From positions 744,001-808,000 of the forward strand of contig NZ_CP114599.1 in NCBI RefSeq assembly GCF_027286305.1: a DNA stretch of 64,000 nucleotides, written 5' to 3'. How positions within the stretch are numbered: position 1 is the stretch's first letter; every line of letters starts with the position of its first letter. Positions 53,045 to 61,585 of the stretch are shown piece after piece. The translations under genes and the position numbers were made by a program. The notes under the pieces are model-generated. The model saw nothing but the letters and a program-made list of their open reading frames with translations. It was not told the origin of the DNA and did not search any database. The DNA is from Phenylobacterium sp. NIBR 498073 (GTDB lineage: Bacteria > Pseudomonadota > Alphaproteobacteria > Caulobacterales > Caulobacteraceae).

Positions 53045-56000
53045 TCAGGCCGCCTGCGCTTCGACCTCGCGCGGCAGTTCGCCGGCCTTCTCGTCGCTGC
53101 GCGAGAGCAGCAGGTAGGTCACCGGCGTGGCCACCCGGCTGAGGAAGGTCGAGGTGATCAGTCCGCCGATGATGGCGATGGCCAGCGGCGAATAGAGTCC
53201 CGATCCCTCGAGCGCCAGCGGCAGCAGGCCGCCGATCGCCGTCACCGAGGTCAACAGCACCGGCAGGAAGCGGACCTCGCCGGCCTTCTCGATCGCCTCG
53301 CGCAGCCCCATCCCGCCCTTGCGCAGCTGCTCGGTGAAGTCGACCAGCAGGATCGAGTTCTTGATCTCGATCCCGATCAGCGCGATCAGTCCGATGGTGG
53401 CCGTGAAGGACAGCGAGTTGCCGGTCAGCCACAGCGCCGCCACCGCGCCGAACAGGCCGAGCGGAATGACCCCCGCCACCACCAGCGCCGTGCGGAACTT
53501 GCCGAACTCGAGCACCAGGATCGCCAGGATCCCGAACACCGCCACCAGGATCGCCGCGCCCAGGCCTGCGAAGCTTTCGGACTGGGCCTCGGCCTGGCCG
53601 CCGAGCGACAAGCTGTAGCCGGCCGGCATCGGCAGCTCCTTGGCCAGCCGCGCCTGGACGTCGGCAGTCACCTTCGAGGTCAGGGCCCCCGTGCGGACCT
53701 GCGAGGTCACGGTCACCGTGCGCTCGCGGTCATAGCGGGTGATCAGCGCCGGGCTGGAGCGGAAGGCGGGCTGGGCCACCGCCGCCAGCGGCGCCGACTG
53801 GCCCGCGGCGGTCGGCACGTGGATCTGCGACAGGGCCGACAGCTCGTTGCGCTCGCCCATCGGCAGCCGCACGCGGATCGGATAGTCGTCGCCGTCCGGA
53901 TCGCGGTAGCGGGCGGTCTCCTCGCCCGACAGCGCCAGCCGGGCCGTGCGCCGCGCCGCGCCGGCCGGCATGCCGAGCGCCGCGGCCTTGGCTTCGTCGA
54001 GGCCGAGGTCGATGTCGGTGCGGTCGAGCCGCAGCGGGTTCTCGACGTCGCGGGTTCCGGGCGTCGCCTTCACGATCTGCTCGGCGCGCGCGGCCAGGGC
54101 CTTCAATACCTCGAGGTTCTCGCCGGTGATGCGGATGGCGAGCGGCGCCTCGATCGGCGGGCCGTTTTCGAAGGTGACGATGCTGATCCGCGCGCCCGGA
54201 TAGCGGGCGAAGTCGGCGCGCAGGGCGTCGAGCACCTGCTCGCTCTTGCCGGGCTCCCAGGCCTTCAGGCTGGCGAACACCTCGCCGTAGCTGGCCTGGG
54301 TCTGGCGTTGCTGCTGGTTGTAGAAGATCTGCGGGTTGCCGCGGCCGAGGTTGGCGGCGGTCCAGACCACCTGCGGCGTCGCCTTCAGTCGCGCTTCGAC
54401 GTGGCGCAGCGCCTCGTCGGTCTTGGCCATCGACGAGCCGTCGGCGGTCTCCACCCTGACCAGGAACTGCGGGGTTTCGGCAGGCGGGAACAGGCTGGAG
54501 CCGATGGCGCCCAGCAGCGGCACGGTGGTGGCGCAGATCGCGCCGATGATCGCCACGGCCACCCACGGGCGGGCCAGGGCGCGGTGCAGCACCGGGGTGT
54601 AGAAGCGGTGGATCGCCCCGTTCACCGCCCGCAGGATGGCGTTGCCCTCGGGCTCCTCGTGGCGCGACAGCATGCGGCTGGCCAGGAACGGGATGATGGT
54701 CAGCGCCACCAGCAGCGAAGCGCCGACCGTCGCCAGCACCGTCACCGGCAGCGAGCGGATGTAGGCGCCCGACCCGCCGGGCAGGGCCAGAAGCGGCAGG
54801 AAGGCGAACATCAGCGTCGCCGTGCAGCCGATCACCGCCAGGGTGATCTGGCGCGTGCCGTTGATCGCCGCGTTCAGCCGGGTCTCGCCCTCGCGCAGGT
54901 GGCGGGCGATGTTCTCGGTGACCACGATGCTGTCGTCGACCAGCAGCCCCAGCGACAGCACGAAGCCGGCGATGGCCAGCTGGTTGACCGTGAAGCCCAG
55001 CGCCTGCAGCACCGACAGGCCGATCAGCAGCGATAGCGGGATCGACAGCATCACCACCCCGCCGGCCCGCAGGCCCAGCGGCAGCAGCGTCACCATCACC
55101 AGGGCCAGGGCCAGGCCGAAATCGCGGAACAGCCGTGAGAGCCGATGCTCGACGTTTTTGGCCTGCACGAAGCCTTCTTCCAGCTTCACGCCGGCGGGCA
55201 GGGTCTTGCGGAACTCGGCCAGGGTCTGCTCGACACCCTTGGTCACCTTGGCGACGTCGGCTCCGTCCTTCTGGGCGACAGTTACGAACACCGCCCGTTG
55301 GCCGTTGAAGCGCGTCAGGTGGTCGGCTTCCTGCTGGGCCCAGCTCACCTGGGCGACGTCCCGGACCCGCACGACCTGGCCGTCCACCGCCCGGACCGGC
55401 GTGTCGGCGACCGTCTGCAGGTCGCGGAAGGCGCCCCCGGCCTTGACGTTGAAACGCCGCTCGCCGGCGTGGGCGGCCCCGACCGGGGTCTCGGCGCCGG
55501 CCGCACGCAGGGCGTCGGCGACCGCCGTCGGCGGCAGCTGCATCGCCGCCAGCTTCGGCATGTCGATCGCCACCCGCACCTCGGACGGCGGCGCGCCCCA
55601 GTAGCGCGCCTCGCGTACGCCGGGGGTGCGGTCCAGCCGCTCGCGCAGGGTGTCGGCCAGCTTCTCCAGCCGCCGCATCGGCAGGTGGTCGCTGACCAGC
55701 GCGACCTGGACGATGGCGACCTCGGTGGTGCGCGCGCGGCGCACTTCCAGTTGGGCCAGCCCGGCCGGCAGGTTGGGGCGCAGGGCGTTCACCTCGCGCA
55801 CGACCTCGTCGTACTTGCGCTCGGTGTTGACGCTCCAGTCGAACTCGACGCCGACCACGGCCGCGCCGTCCAGGCTGGTCGAGGAGATCTTGCTGACGTC
55901 GTCCAGGCCGTCGAGGGCGTCTTCGATCGGGTCGGCGACCAGCTGCTCCATCTCGGCCGGCTCGGCCCCGGGCAGCACCGCGCGCACGATCACTACCGGG

Positions 56001-56131
56001 ATCGGAAAGTGCGGATCCTCGGACCGCGGCGTGGTCATCAGGGCGTTCAGGCCCAGCATGGCCAGCAGGGCGAAGGCGACCAGCGTGAACTGCCAGTTGC
56101 GGACGGCGAAGGCGGCGACGTCGAACCTCAT
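53045..56131 (-). CDS. RND efflux transporter, AcrB/MexF-type permease
   Basis: 1028 residues with the 12-TM resistance-nodulation-division layout. TM1 at 12-30, a large periplasmic loop, TM2-6 (VMLSIPLSLLIGLSVLQAL; SLGLLVDDSIVVTENIARHL with the proton-relay DD), a second large loop and TM7-12 (LIALIGIEIKNSILLVDFTE). The start MRFDVAAFAVRNWQFTLVAF and TTPRSEDPHFPIPVVIVRAV suggest the subgroup of RND pumps without a linked outer-membrane factor. It exports toxic hydrophobic compounds using the proton gradient. Adaptor gene 4 bp upstream. Confidence 0.93.
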   Translation of the reverse strand: MRFDVAAFAVRNWQFTLVAFALLAMLGLNALMTTPRSEDPHFPIPVVIVRAVLPGAEPAEMEQLVADPIEDALDGLDDVSKISSTSLDGAAVVGVEFDWSVNTERKYDEVVREVNALRPNLPAGLAQLEVRRARTTEVAIVQVALVSDHLPMRRLEKLADTLRERLDRTPGVREARYWGAPPSEVRVAIDMPKLAAMQLPPTAVADALRAAGAETPVGAAHAGERRFNVKAGGAFRDLQTVADTPVRAVDGQVVRVRDVAQVSWAQQEADHLTRFNGQRAVFVTVAQKDGADVAKVTKGVEQTLAEFRKTLPAGVKLEEGFVQAKNVEHRLSRLFRDFGLALALVMVTLLPLGLRAGGVVMLSIPLSLLIGLSVLQALGFTVNQLAIAGFVLSLGLLVDDSIVVTENIARHLREGETRLNAAINGTRQITLAVIGCTATLMFAFLPLLALPGGSGAYIRSLPVTVLATVGASLLVALTIIPFLASRMLSRHEEPEGNAILRAVNGAIHRFYTPVLHRALARPWVAVAIIGAICATTVPLLGAIGSSLFPPAETPQFLVRVETADGSSMAKTDEALRHVEARLKATPQVVWTAANLGRGNPQIFYNQQQRQTQASYGEVFASLKAWEPGKSEQVLDALRADFARYPGARISIVTFENGPPIEAPLAIRITGENLEVLKALAARAEQIVKATPGTRDVENPLRLDRTDIDLGLDEAKAAALGMPAGAARRTARLALSGEETARYRDPDGDDYPIRVRLPMGERNELSALSQIHVPTAAGQSAPLAAVAQPAFRSSPALITRYDRERTVTVTSQVRTGALTSKVTADVQARLAKELPMPAGYSLSLGGQAEAQSESFAGLGAAILVAVFGILAILVLEFGKFRTALVVAGVIPLGLFGAVAALWLTGNSLSFTATIGLIALIGIEIKNSILLVDFTEQLRKGGMGLREAIEKAGEVRFLPVLLTSVTAIGGLLPLALEGSGLYSPLAIAIIGGLITSTFLSRVATPVTYLLLSRSDEKAGELPREVEAQAA

Positions 56132-56135
56132 CGGC

Positions 56136-57224
56136 TCACTTCCCCGCCGAAGCCAGGTTGAGCTGCTTGGGATCGACCACCTGGACCTTCTCGCCGTCGG
56201 CGATGAAGCCGGCGCCCGCGGTGATCACCCGCGCGCCGGGCGGCAGGCCGGAGACCAGGGCGTCGTCGCCGTCGAAGCCGCCGAAGCTCACCGGCCGGCG
56301 GCGCGCGATGTCCTTGTCGACCATGAAGACGAAGGCCTTCTGGCCGTCGGCCTCCAGGATCGCCTCGGCCGGGACCCGCGCCATCGGCGTGGTGGGCGCG
56401 GCGCCGACCGAAATGTCGGCGGTGGCGATCTGGCCCGAGCGCAGCGGATGGGCGCCGAGCAGCTCGATCTCGACGTCGACGGCCCCGGTCTGGGGCCCGG
56501 CCCGCTCACCCACCCGGCTGACACGACCGGGCACGACGGCGGGGAGGCCGTCGATGCGGACGCTAGCGCTCTGGCCGACGCGAACGCGGATCACGTCGCG
56601 GTCGGCCAGGGGCGCGCGCAGGGTGAGCGGACTGGATTCGTCGGCGATGCGCAGCACCGCCTGTCCGGGCTGAACGACCTCGCCGGCCTGGGCGCTGCGC
56701 TGCAGGACCACGCCGCCGGCCGGCGAGACCAGCTGGGCCCATCGCCGGTCGAAGGCGGCCGATCCGGCGCGGGCCTGGGCCGCGCGCAGGGCGCTCTTGC
56801 GGTCGTCCAACCGCTGAACCGAGATGAAGCCCTTGTCGAACAGCGCCTGGTCGCGGGCCAAGTCGCGGCGGGCGCGTTCGACCTCGACGTCGGCCTGGGT
56901 CTGGGCGGCGGCCACCCCGGCCGGATCGAGGCTGGCCAGCACCTGGCCGGCCCGCACAACGTCGCCGTCGTCGACGTTCAGGGCGGTGATCACCCCGCCG
57001 ATCCGGAACGACAGGGTCATTTCGCGCCGCCGCTCCAGCGGGCCGGTGGTGGTCAGGATCGCGCCGTCCGAGGGGCTGCGCACGGCCACCGCCTCCACCG
57101 CCGCGGGCGGCGGGGCCTCGGCGGTCTTCGGGGCCTTCGAACAGGCGGTGGCGGCGGCCAGGCTGGCGGCCGCCGCCACTCCGGCGCGCACGAGGCGTGG
57201 TCTCACAAAACGCCTGATACGCAC
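56136..57224 (-). CDS. RND efflux membrane-fusion (adaptor) lipoprotein
   Basis: 362 residues. The GTG at 57224 has GGAG at the right distance, while the TTG four codons earlier does not. Lipobox ATACSK. Half-lipoyl segments (FRIGGVITALNVDDGDVVRA, GQVLASLDPAG and VSPAGGVVLQRSAQAGEVVQ), a short alpha-hairpin (ADVEVERARRDLARDQALF; GFISVQRLDDRKSALRAAQA) and a beta-barrel. It joins the permease to an outer-membrane channel, which must be encoded elsewhere. Repression by the divergent TetR protein is likely. Confidence 0.92.
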   Translation of the reverse strand: MRIRRFVRPRLVRAGVAAAASLAAATACSKAPKTAEAPPPAAVEAVAVRSPSDGAILTTTGPLERRREMTLSFRIGGVITALNVDDGDVVRAGQVLASLDPAGVAAAQTQADVEVERARRDLARDQALFDKGFISVQRLDDRKSALRAAQARAGSAAFDRRWAQLVSPAGGVVLQRSAQAGEVVQPGQAVLRIADESSPLTLRAPLADRDVIRVRVGQSASVRIDGLPAVVPGRVSRVGERAGPQTGAVDVEIELLGAHPLRSGQIATADISVGAAPTTPMARVPAEAILEADGQKAFVFMVDKDIARRRPVSFGGFDGDDALVSGLPPGARVITAGAGFIADGEKVQVVDPKQLNLASAGK

Positions 57225-57235
57225 CGGTGTCTCCA

Positions 57236-57272
57236 ATTATCAATCAATGATAGGTGATCAGTGATCGATAAT
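57236..57272. promoter_or_regulatory. Inverted-repeat operator between efflux operon and TetR gene
   Basis: ATTATCAATCA (57236-57246) and TGATCGATAAT (57262-57272) match as an inverted repeat at 10 of 11 positions, with a second TGATxxGTGATCA symmetry inside. It lies within the 91-bp divergent region and would control both directions. It also argues against the TetR start at 57271. Confidence 0.6.
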
Positions 57273-57315
57273 GTGCGATTGTCAAGCGAGGATGGCTTAT
57301 GACAGGCATGCAGGA

Positions 57316-57957
57316 ATGAATGCGCCGAGCTCACGTTCGCCCCGCAAGGCGAAGGGCCAGGGGGCCGAACGCCGCGAGGAAATCCTCGCCGCGGCGCTCA
57401 GCCTGTTCACTGAATTCGGGATCTACGCGGTTTCGACGCGCCAGATCGCCCAGGCGGTGGGTATCTCGCAGCCGACCCTCTACGCCTACTTCCCGACCAA
57501 GGACGATATCGGCCACGAGCTGCAGGATCGGGCCTTCGCGCTGCTGGCCAGGAAGCTGGCCGGCGACCGCGGCCCGATCGTCGACCTCGACGGCGTCGTT
57601 CGCATGCTGCGCATCTATGTCGACTTCGGGCTCGAGAACCCGGACATGTACCGCATCGCCTTCATGTCCGAGGGCCAGCACGTGCGCAAACTGCGGCACG
57701 AGCCGAAGGACATGGCCGCCTTGCCGGCGGTGCAGGAGACCTACGGCGTGCTGCGCGGCGAACTAGCCAAACTGCAGGGCCGCGGACTGACCATCGACCT
57801 CGACATCGAGACCCTGACCCAGTGCGCCTGGTCGGCGATGCATGGGTTGGTCTCGCTGCTGATCGCCAAGCCGGGTTTCCCGTGGGCCGAGCGCGAGCAC
57901 CTGATCACCAGCCAGCTCGGGGTCATCGCCCGCGGCGTTTGGCGCGGGGGCCCCTAG
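57316..57957 (+). CDS. TetR/AcrR-family repressor, divergent from the RND operon
   Basis: 213 residues. DNA-binding domain near residues 19-65: REEILAAALSLFTEFGIYAV, RQIAQAVGISQPTLYAYFPTKDDI. Helical ligand domain with a WHG-type C terminus (VDFGLENPDMYRIAFM; CAWSAMHGLVSLLIAK). Start at 57316 keeps the operator outside the coding region; ATGs at 57271 and 57292 lack ribosome sites. It very likely represses the adjacent efflux pump and is released by pump substrates. Its stop shares CTAG with the convergent gene. Confidence 0.88.
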   Translation: MNAPSSRSPRKAKGQGAERREEILAAALSLFTEFGIYAVSTRQIAQAVGISQPTLYAYFPTKDDIGHELQDRAFALLARKLAGDRGPIVDLDGVVRMLRIYVDFGLENPDMYRIAFMSEGQHVRKLRHEPKDMAALPAVQETYGVLRGELAKLQGRGLTIDLDIETLTQCAWSAMHGLVSLLIAKPGFPWAEREHLITSQLGVIARGVWRGGP

Positions 57958-59282
57958 CTCGCGACGACTTCTAGCCGCGGCGCGCCGTTGATCTCCAGAC
58001 GGATCTGACCGCGGGCCGGGCGGGCCAGGCGGATCGGCGCGTTCTTTTCCTCCAGGCGGCGCCGCAGCAGGATCAGCCGGGTCTCCAGATTGTCCTTCAG
58101 GCCGGGCAGTTTCAGCGCCGGCTCCAGCCGGATCTCGCGGTTGGTGAAGTCGCGCCGACCGGTCTGTGCGAACACGGTCAGGAAGTGGAACAGCAGCCGC
58201 CCGGGCACACCCTTGATCAGGTAGGCGTCGTCGAGGAACAGGCTGTCGTCATGGGCGAAGTACTTCACCCGGATGTCGCCCCCGGCGCGGGCCGGCTCGC
58301 TCCTCGCCGCCGCGGTCTCGGCGTCGCGGGCCTCGAGTTCGGCCAGGCGCAGGCTGGCCGCCAGCTGGCCGCCGATCAGGACCAGCGCCTCCTCGTCCTC
58401 CGGCCCGAACCAGAAGCGCTCGGACGACTCGACGAACAGCACCCCCTGGACCTTGCCGCGGCTGACCATCGGCGCGGCCAGCTGGCTCTGCGGTTCGTCC
58501 AGGCCGGGCAGGGCGATCAGGCGCTCGGCGTCGAGCGTCGAGGTCGCCCGGACCGCCGCGGCCATGCGCCTGCCGCGGCTCATGTCGCTCAGCCGGACCG
58601 CCTGGCCGCTGGCTGCGGCGATGCCGATGGCGCCGTCGCCCAGCAACACCTCGGACCCGGCGCCGCGGTGGGCGTAGCCGCAGCTGGCCAGGGTGGTCAG
58701 CCGGCCGCCGTCGTCGTCGAGCATCAGCAGCATGGCGTTGGCGAATCCGAAGGCGCTTTCCAGCCCGTGGATCGCCGCGTCGATCATCAACTCGGCGTCC
58801 GACTGCGCGGCGATCGCCGCGGCGACCTTGGCGGCCAGGGCCAGCCGGTCCTGCACGGGCGGCGCAGGCATGTCGGCCGGCGGCGGGCCGGGGATCGCCC
58901 GGCACTCATTGACCCGGTAGAGCTCGGCGCTGCGCAGCACCATCGCCTCGCCGACGCCGTGCTGCGAGCTGATGGCGGTCAACTGCGCGGACATCTTGGC
59001 GAACACCGCGCCCTCGGTCAGCGAGGCCCGATGCTCGACATCGAGCGCGAACTGCTCGCCCGTCCGCCCGCTGACCAGCAGCACGTGCGCCCGGCCGGTC
59101 GCTGCGACATTGGCGGCGGTCTTGGAAAAGAACTGGTTCGACAGCGCCACGTGCTCGTCGTCCACCAGATAGACCTGGGACAGGTAGGAGACATTCGGCA
59201 GGCCGTCGGCGTCGAGGGTGGCGATGATCGACGGGATCACCCCCTCGAAACAGTCGCGGATGCTGGCCAGGGGCGTCTTCAT
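57954..59282 (-). CDS. PNPOx-like/GAF/winged-helix three-domain regulator
   Basis: 442 residues. Residues ~1-140: FMN-binding split barrel as in pyridoxamine-phosphate oxidase-like proteins (GVIPSIIATLDADGLPNVSYLSQVY; ALSNQFFSKTAANVAATGRA). Residues ~155-310: GAF domain (DAAIHGLESAFGFANAMLLM; AAPMVSRGKVQGVLFVE). Residues ~345-442: winged helix of OmpR type (IKGVPGRLLFHFLTVFAQTG; FTNREIRLEPALKLPGLKDN; LETRLILLRRRLEEKNAPIRL). It looks like a flavin or redox-sensing DNA-binding protein. Operon with the PNPOx gene upstream (ATGA overlap). The direct repeats upstream of that gene may be its binding sites. Confidence 0.75.
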   Translation of the reverse strand: MKTPLASIRDCFEGVIPSIIATLDADGLPNVSYLSQVYLVDDEHVALSNQFFSKTAANVAATGRAHVLLVSGRTGEQFALDVEHRASLTEGAVFAKMSAQLTAISSQHGVGEAMVLRSAELYRVNECRAIPGPPPADMPAPPVQDRLALAAKVAAAIAAQSDAELMIDAAIHGLESAFGFANAMLLMLDDDGGRLTTLASCGYAHRGAGSEVLLGDGAIGIAAASGQAVRLSDMSRGRRMAAAVRATSTLDAERLIALPGLDEPQSQLAAPMVSRGKVQGVLFVESSERFWFGPEDEEALVLIGGQLAASLRLAELEARDAETAAARSEPARAGGDIRVKYFAHDDSLFLDDAYLIKGVPGRLLFHFLTVFAQTGRRDFTNREIRLEPALKLPGLKDNLETRLILLRRRLEEKNAPIRLARPARGQIRLEINGAPRLEVVAS

Positions 59283-59752
59283 GCGCCGCGGTCCGGCAGG
59301 CGCTCGCCCGCGTGCGGGCCGGGGGTCTGGCGGAAGGCCATGGTCGGCGCGAGGCGCAGGGTCATGAGGTCGCGGCCCCCGAGCCAGTGGGCCATCTGCT
59401 GGGGTTGAACGCCCAGCGCTGTCAGCGACTGCGAGACCTGCGCCACGTAGCGGTCGACGGCGGCGATGTCGCGAGCGTCAGCCGGCGCGATGGAGATCAA
59501 CTCGCCCTTCAGCTGGAACGTTCGGTAGGTGTCGGGCTGGACGAAGGTGAAGGCCAGCGGCGCGCCCGGCGCCAGGCCGCCGAGCGCCTCGCCCCATTGG
59601 GCGGCGGGGGTGAAGATGTCCAAGGTCTCGCCGTCGGCGGCCGGGCGCGCGCCCAGCGCCCGCCCCAGGGCCGGCAGGCCAGCGGCGCTTCTGGCCGCGA
59701 ACACCATCATTACCGGCTCGTGCAACAGAGCCGTCAGTTCCGCATCGATCAC
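59279..59752 (-). CDS. PNPOx-like flavin-binding split-barrel protein
   Basis: 157 residues from a GTG with AGGGGAACCG; the ORF extension above it is unsupported. IDAELTALLHEPVMMVFAAR and SAAGLPALGRALGARPAADG form the first strands, then PLAFTFVQPDTYRTFQLKGELISI. This is the fold of pyridoxamine-phosphate oxidase/heme-oxygenase-like split-barrel proteins. It is a single-domain relative of the N-terminal domain of its neighbour. Substrate or ligand unknown; a signal input or partner role for the regulator is likely. Confidence 0.68.
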   Translation of the reverse strand: MIDAELTALLHEPVMMVFAARSAAGLPALGRALGARPAADGETLDIFTPAAQWGEALGGLAPGAPLAFTFVQPDTYRTFQLKGELISIAPADARDIAAVDRYVAQVSQSLTALGVQPQQMAHWLGGRDLMTLRLAPTMAFRQTPGPHAGERLPDRGA

Positions 59753-59792
59753 ACCGGTTCCCCTGGCCGGGAAGCTAGCTCGATAGCGTTGT

Positions 59793-59831
59793 TTTAGGAA
59801 CGGCGTTCGGCGTTTAGGAACCATTTAGGAT
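59793..59831. promoter_or_regulatory. Direct repeats TTTAGGAAC, candidate regulator binding array
   Basis: TTTAGGAAC at 59793-59801, TTTAGGAAC at 59813-59821 and TTTAGGAT at 59824-59831; a degenerate unit is visible near 59805. Spacing of 20 and 11 bp places all on one helical face. They lie in the divergent region between the PNPOx operon and the hemerythrin gene. Tandem direct repeats of about 11 bp are the usual target of OmpR/PhoB-type winged helices. Confidence 0.6.
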
Positions 59832-59907
59832 GAGGCGCCCGCAGGCCGGGGGTAGGAGCGCGCCAACAGCCATCCGCCCCTCCAGGGGCCTTGCCGCGAG
59901 ACGCTCC

Positions 59908-60603
59908 ATGACCAGCACCGACCTCCTCGCCCTTTCGGCCGCGCGCCGCTGGGACATCTACGGCCCCATCCATAAGGGACTGCGCCGCGCCCACGGCGCG
60001 ATGGCCGCGCGGCTGGGCTCGGCGGATTACGCCGCCGACCTGCGTCCGCTGCTCGCCGACCTGCGCGCCCACCTGGAAATCGCCGGCCAGCACCTGGCCC
60101 ACGAAGAAGACTACATCCATGCGGCGCTGGCCGCCCGTGCGCCGGACGCGGTCGCGACCCTGGAGGACCAGCACGAGCATCACCGCGCCCGCTTTGCGGC
60201 GCTGGAGGCCGCGATCGCGCGCCTTGAACACGGGGCCGCCAGCGATCGCCCGGGACTTGGCCGCGTCCTCTATCTGGAGTTCAGCGCCTTCGTCGCCGAG
60301 GACCTCCTGCACATGCTGCATGAGGAGACAGTGACCTGGCCGTTGCTCTGCGCCCTGTTCAGCGACGAGGAACTGATGGAGACCGAGCAGGCGATCATCG
60401 CCTCGCTGTCGCCGGACGAAACCATCGCCACGATGCGGATGATGCTGCCGGCGATGAACCCGGAGGAGCGTACGGGCCTGCTGACGGGCATGAAGGCCGG
60501 CGCCCCGCCTGAAGCCTACGCGGCGGTGATCGAGCACGCCGCGCGGCCGACCCTGCCGCGGGCCGAGTTCGCCGATCTGGAGCGCCTGGGCCTGGCGGCC
60601 TGA
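59908..60603 (+). CDS. Hemerythrin-like domain protein
   Basis: 231 residues from ATG 59908. Helical bundle with histidine/acid ligands in hemerythrin order: YGPIHKGLRRAHGAMAAR, ADLRAHLEIAGQHLAHEEDY, LEDQHEHHRARFAALEAAIA and LLHMLHEETVTWPLL. These bind a di-iron centre that senses or stores O2, NO or iron. A C-terminal helical extension follows (LSPDETIATMRMMLPAMNPE) of the type seen in hemerythrin-like repair or signalling proteins. Divergent from the PNPOx/GAF regulator, with the direct repeats between them. Cytosolic. Confidence 0.8.
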   Translation: MTSTDLLALSAARRWDIYGPIHKGLRRAHGAMAARLGSADYAADLRPLLADLRAHLEIAGQHLAHEEDYIHAALAARAPDAVATLEDQHEHHRARFAALEAAIARLEHGAASDRPGLGRVLYLEFSAFVAEDLLHMLHEETVTWPLLCALFSDEELMETEQAIIASLSPDETIATMRMMLPAMNPEERTGLLTGMKAGAPPEAYAAVIEHAARPTLPRAEFADLERLGLAA

Positions 60604-60677
60604 GGCCGAGCTTCCCTCTCCGACACATCCGCGCAACAAATGCTGCGCTCCATGGGCTGGAAGAGGGAGGTGACGCC

Positions 60678-61541
60678 ATGTGCGACGACGATATCCACCA
60701 GGGCCTGATTGAGGACCCGACCGTTTCGCGCCGGACGTTCGGCCTGATGACCGTAGCGGCGGCCGGCCTGACCGCCGCCAGCGCGCACGCCGCCGCGCCG
60801 GTCGTCGAGAAGGACGTCGAGATCAAGACCCCGGACGGGCTCGCCGATGCGGCGCTCTACTATCCGGAGGGCAAGGGCGCATGGCCCGCCGTCCTGCTGT
60901 GGCCCGACGTGCTCAGCCTGCGGCCGGTGTTCCGCGAGATGGGCAAGCGCCTGGCGGCCTCGGGCTATGTGGTGCTGGTCCCGAACCTCTACTATCGGGT
61001 CAAGAAGGCGCCGGTGATCGAGGGCGCGTTCAACTTCGCCAGCCCGGACGACCGGGCCAAACTGGCCCCGCTGCGCGCCAGCGTGACGCCGGACGGGACC
61101 GACCGAGACGCGGTCGCCTATCTCGCCTTCCTCGACGCCCAGCCGCAGACCGACCGGAAGAAGAAGGTCGGGACTCAGGGCTACTGCATGGGCGGTCCGC
61201 TCGCCTTCCGCACCGCCGGCGCGGTCCCGAACCGCGTCGGCGCGGTGGCCAGCTTCCATGGCGGCGGGCTCTTCACCGACGACCCGACCAGTCCGCACCT
61301 GCTGCTGCCGAAGACCCATGCGGAGTACATGGTCCTGGTCGCCGACAATGACGACAAGCAGGATCCCGCCGCGAAGGAAAAGCTCAAGGCCGCGCTCGAC
61401 GCGGCCAAGCTCAAGAGCCGGGTCGAGGTCTATGCCGGCGCCGCGCACGGCTGGACGGTGAAGGGCAGCCCGGTCTACGCCGAGGCGGCCGCCGAAAAGG
61501 CCTGGGCCGAACTGCTCGACCTCTACAAGCGCGCGCTCTAG
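60678..61541 (+). CDS. Dienelactone hydrolase-family protein, Tat-type leader
   Basis: 287 residues. Residues 16-35 carry a twin-arginine leader (VSRRTFGLMTVAAAGLTA) ending in AHA. Alpha/beta hydrolase fold: AVLLWPDVLSLRPVFREMGK; nucleophile Cys in GTQGYCMGGPLAFRTAG; Asp near VLVADNDDKQDP; His in AAHGWTVKG. Cys at the nucleophile elbow is the dienelactone hydrolase type. ATG after GAGGGAGGTGACGCC. Carboxymethylenebutenolide-like or other ester hydrolysis in the periplasm; specific substrate unknown. A strong hairpin separates it from the convergent fghA. Confidence 0.85.
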   Translation: MCDDDIHQGLIEDPTVSRRTFGLMTVAAAGLTAASAHAAAPVVEKDVEIKTPDGLADAALYYPEGKGAWPAVLLWPDVLSLRPVFREMGKRLAASGYVVLVPNLYYRVKKAPVIEGAFNFASPDDRAKLAPLRASVTPDGTDRDAVAYLAFLDAQPQTDRKKKVGTQGYCMGGPLAFRTAGAVPNRVGAVASFHGGGLFTDDPTSPHLLLPKTHAEYMVLVADNDDKQDPAAKEKLKAALDAAKLKSRVEVYAGAAHGWTVKGSPVYAEAAAEKAWAELLDLYKRAL

Positions 61542-61547
61542 CGCCAT

Positions 61548-61574
61548 GCGGCCGGCGGCGCGTCCGCCGGCCGC
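61548..61574. terminator. Bidirectional terminator-like hairpin
   Basis: Perfect 11-bp stem GCGGCCGGCGG/CCGCCGGCCGC with a 5-nt loop, placed between the convergent dienelactone hydrolase and fghA genes. No long T tract on either side. Confidence 0.65.
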
Positions 61575-61585
61575 TTCCGCCGGCC

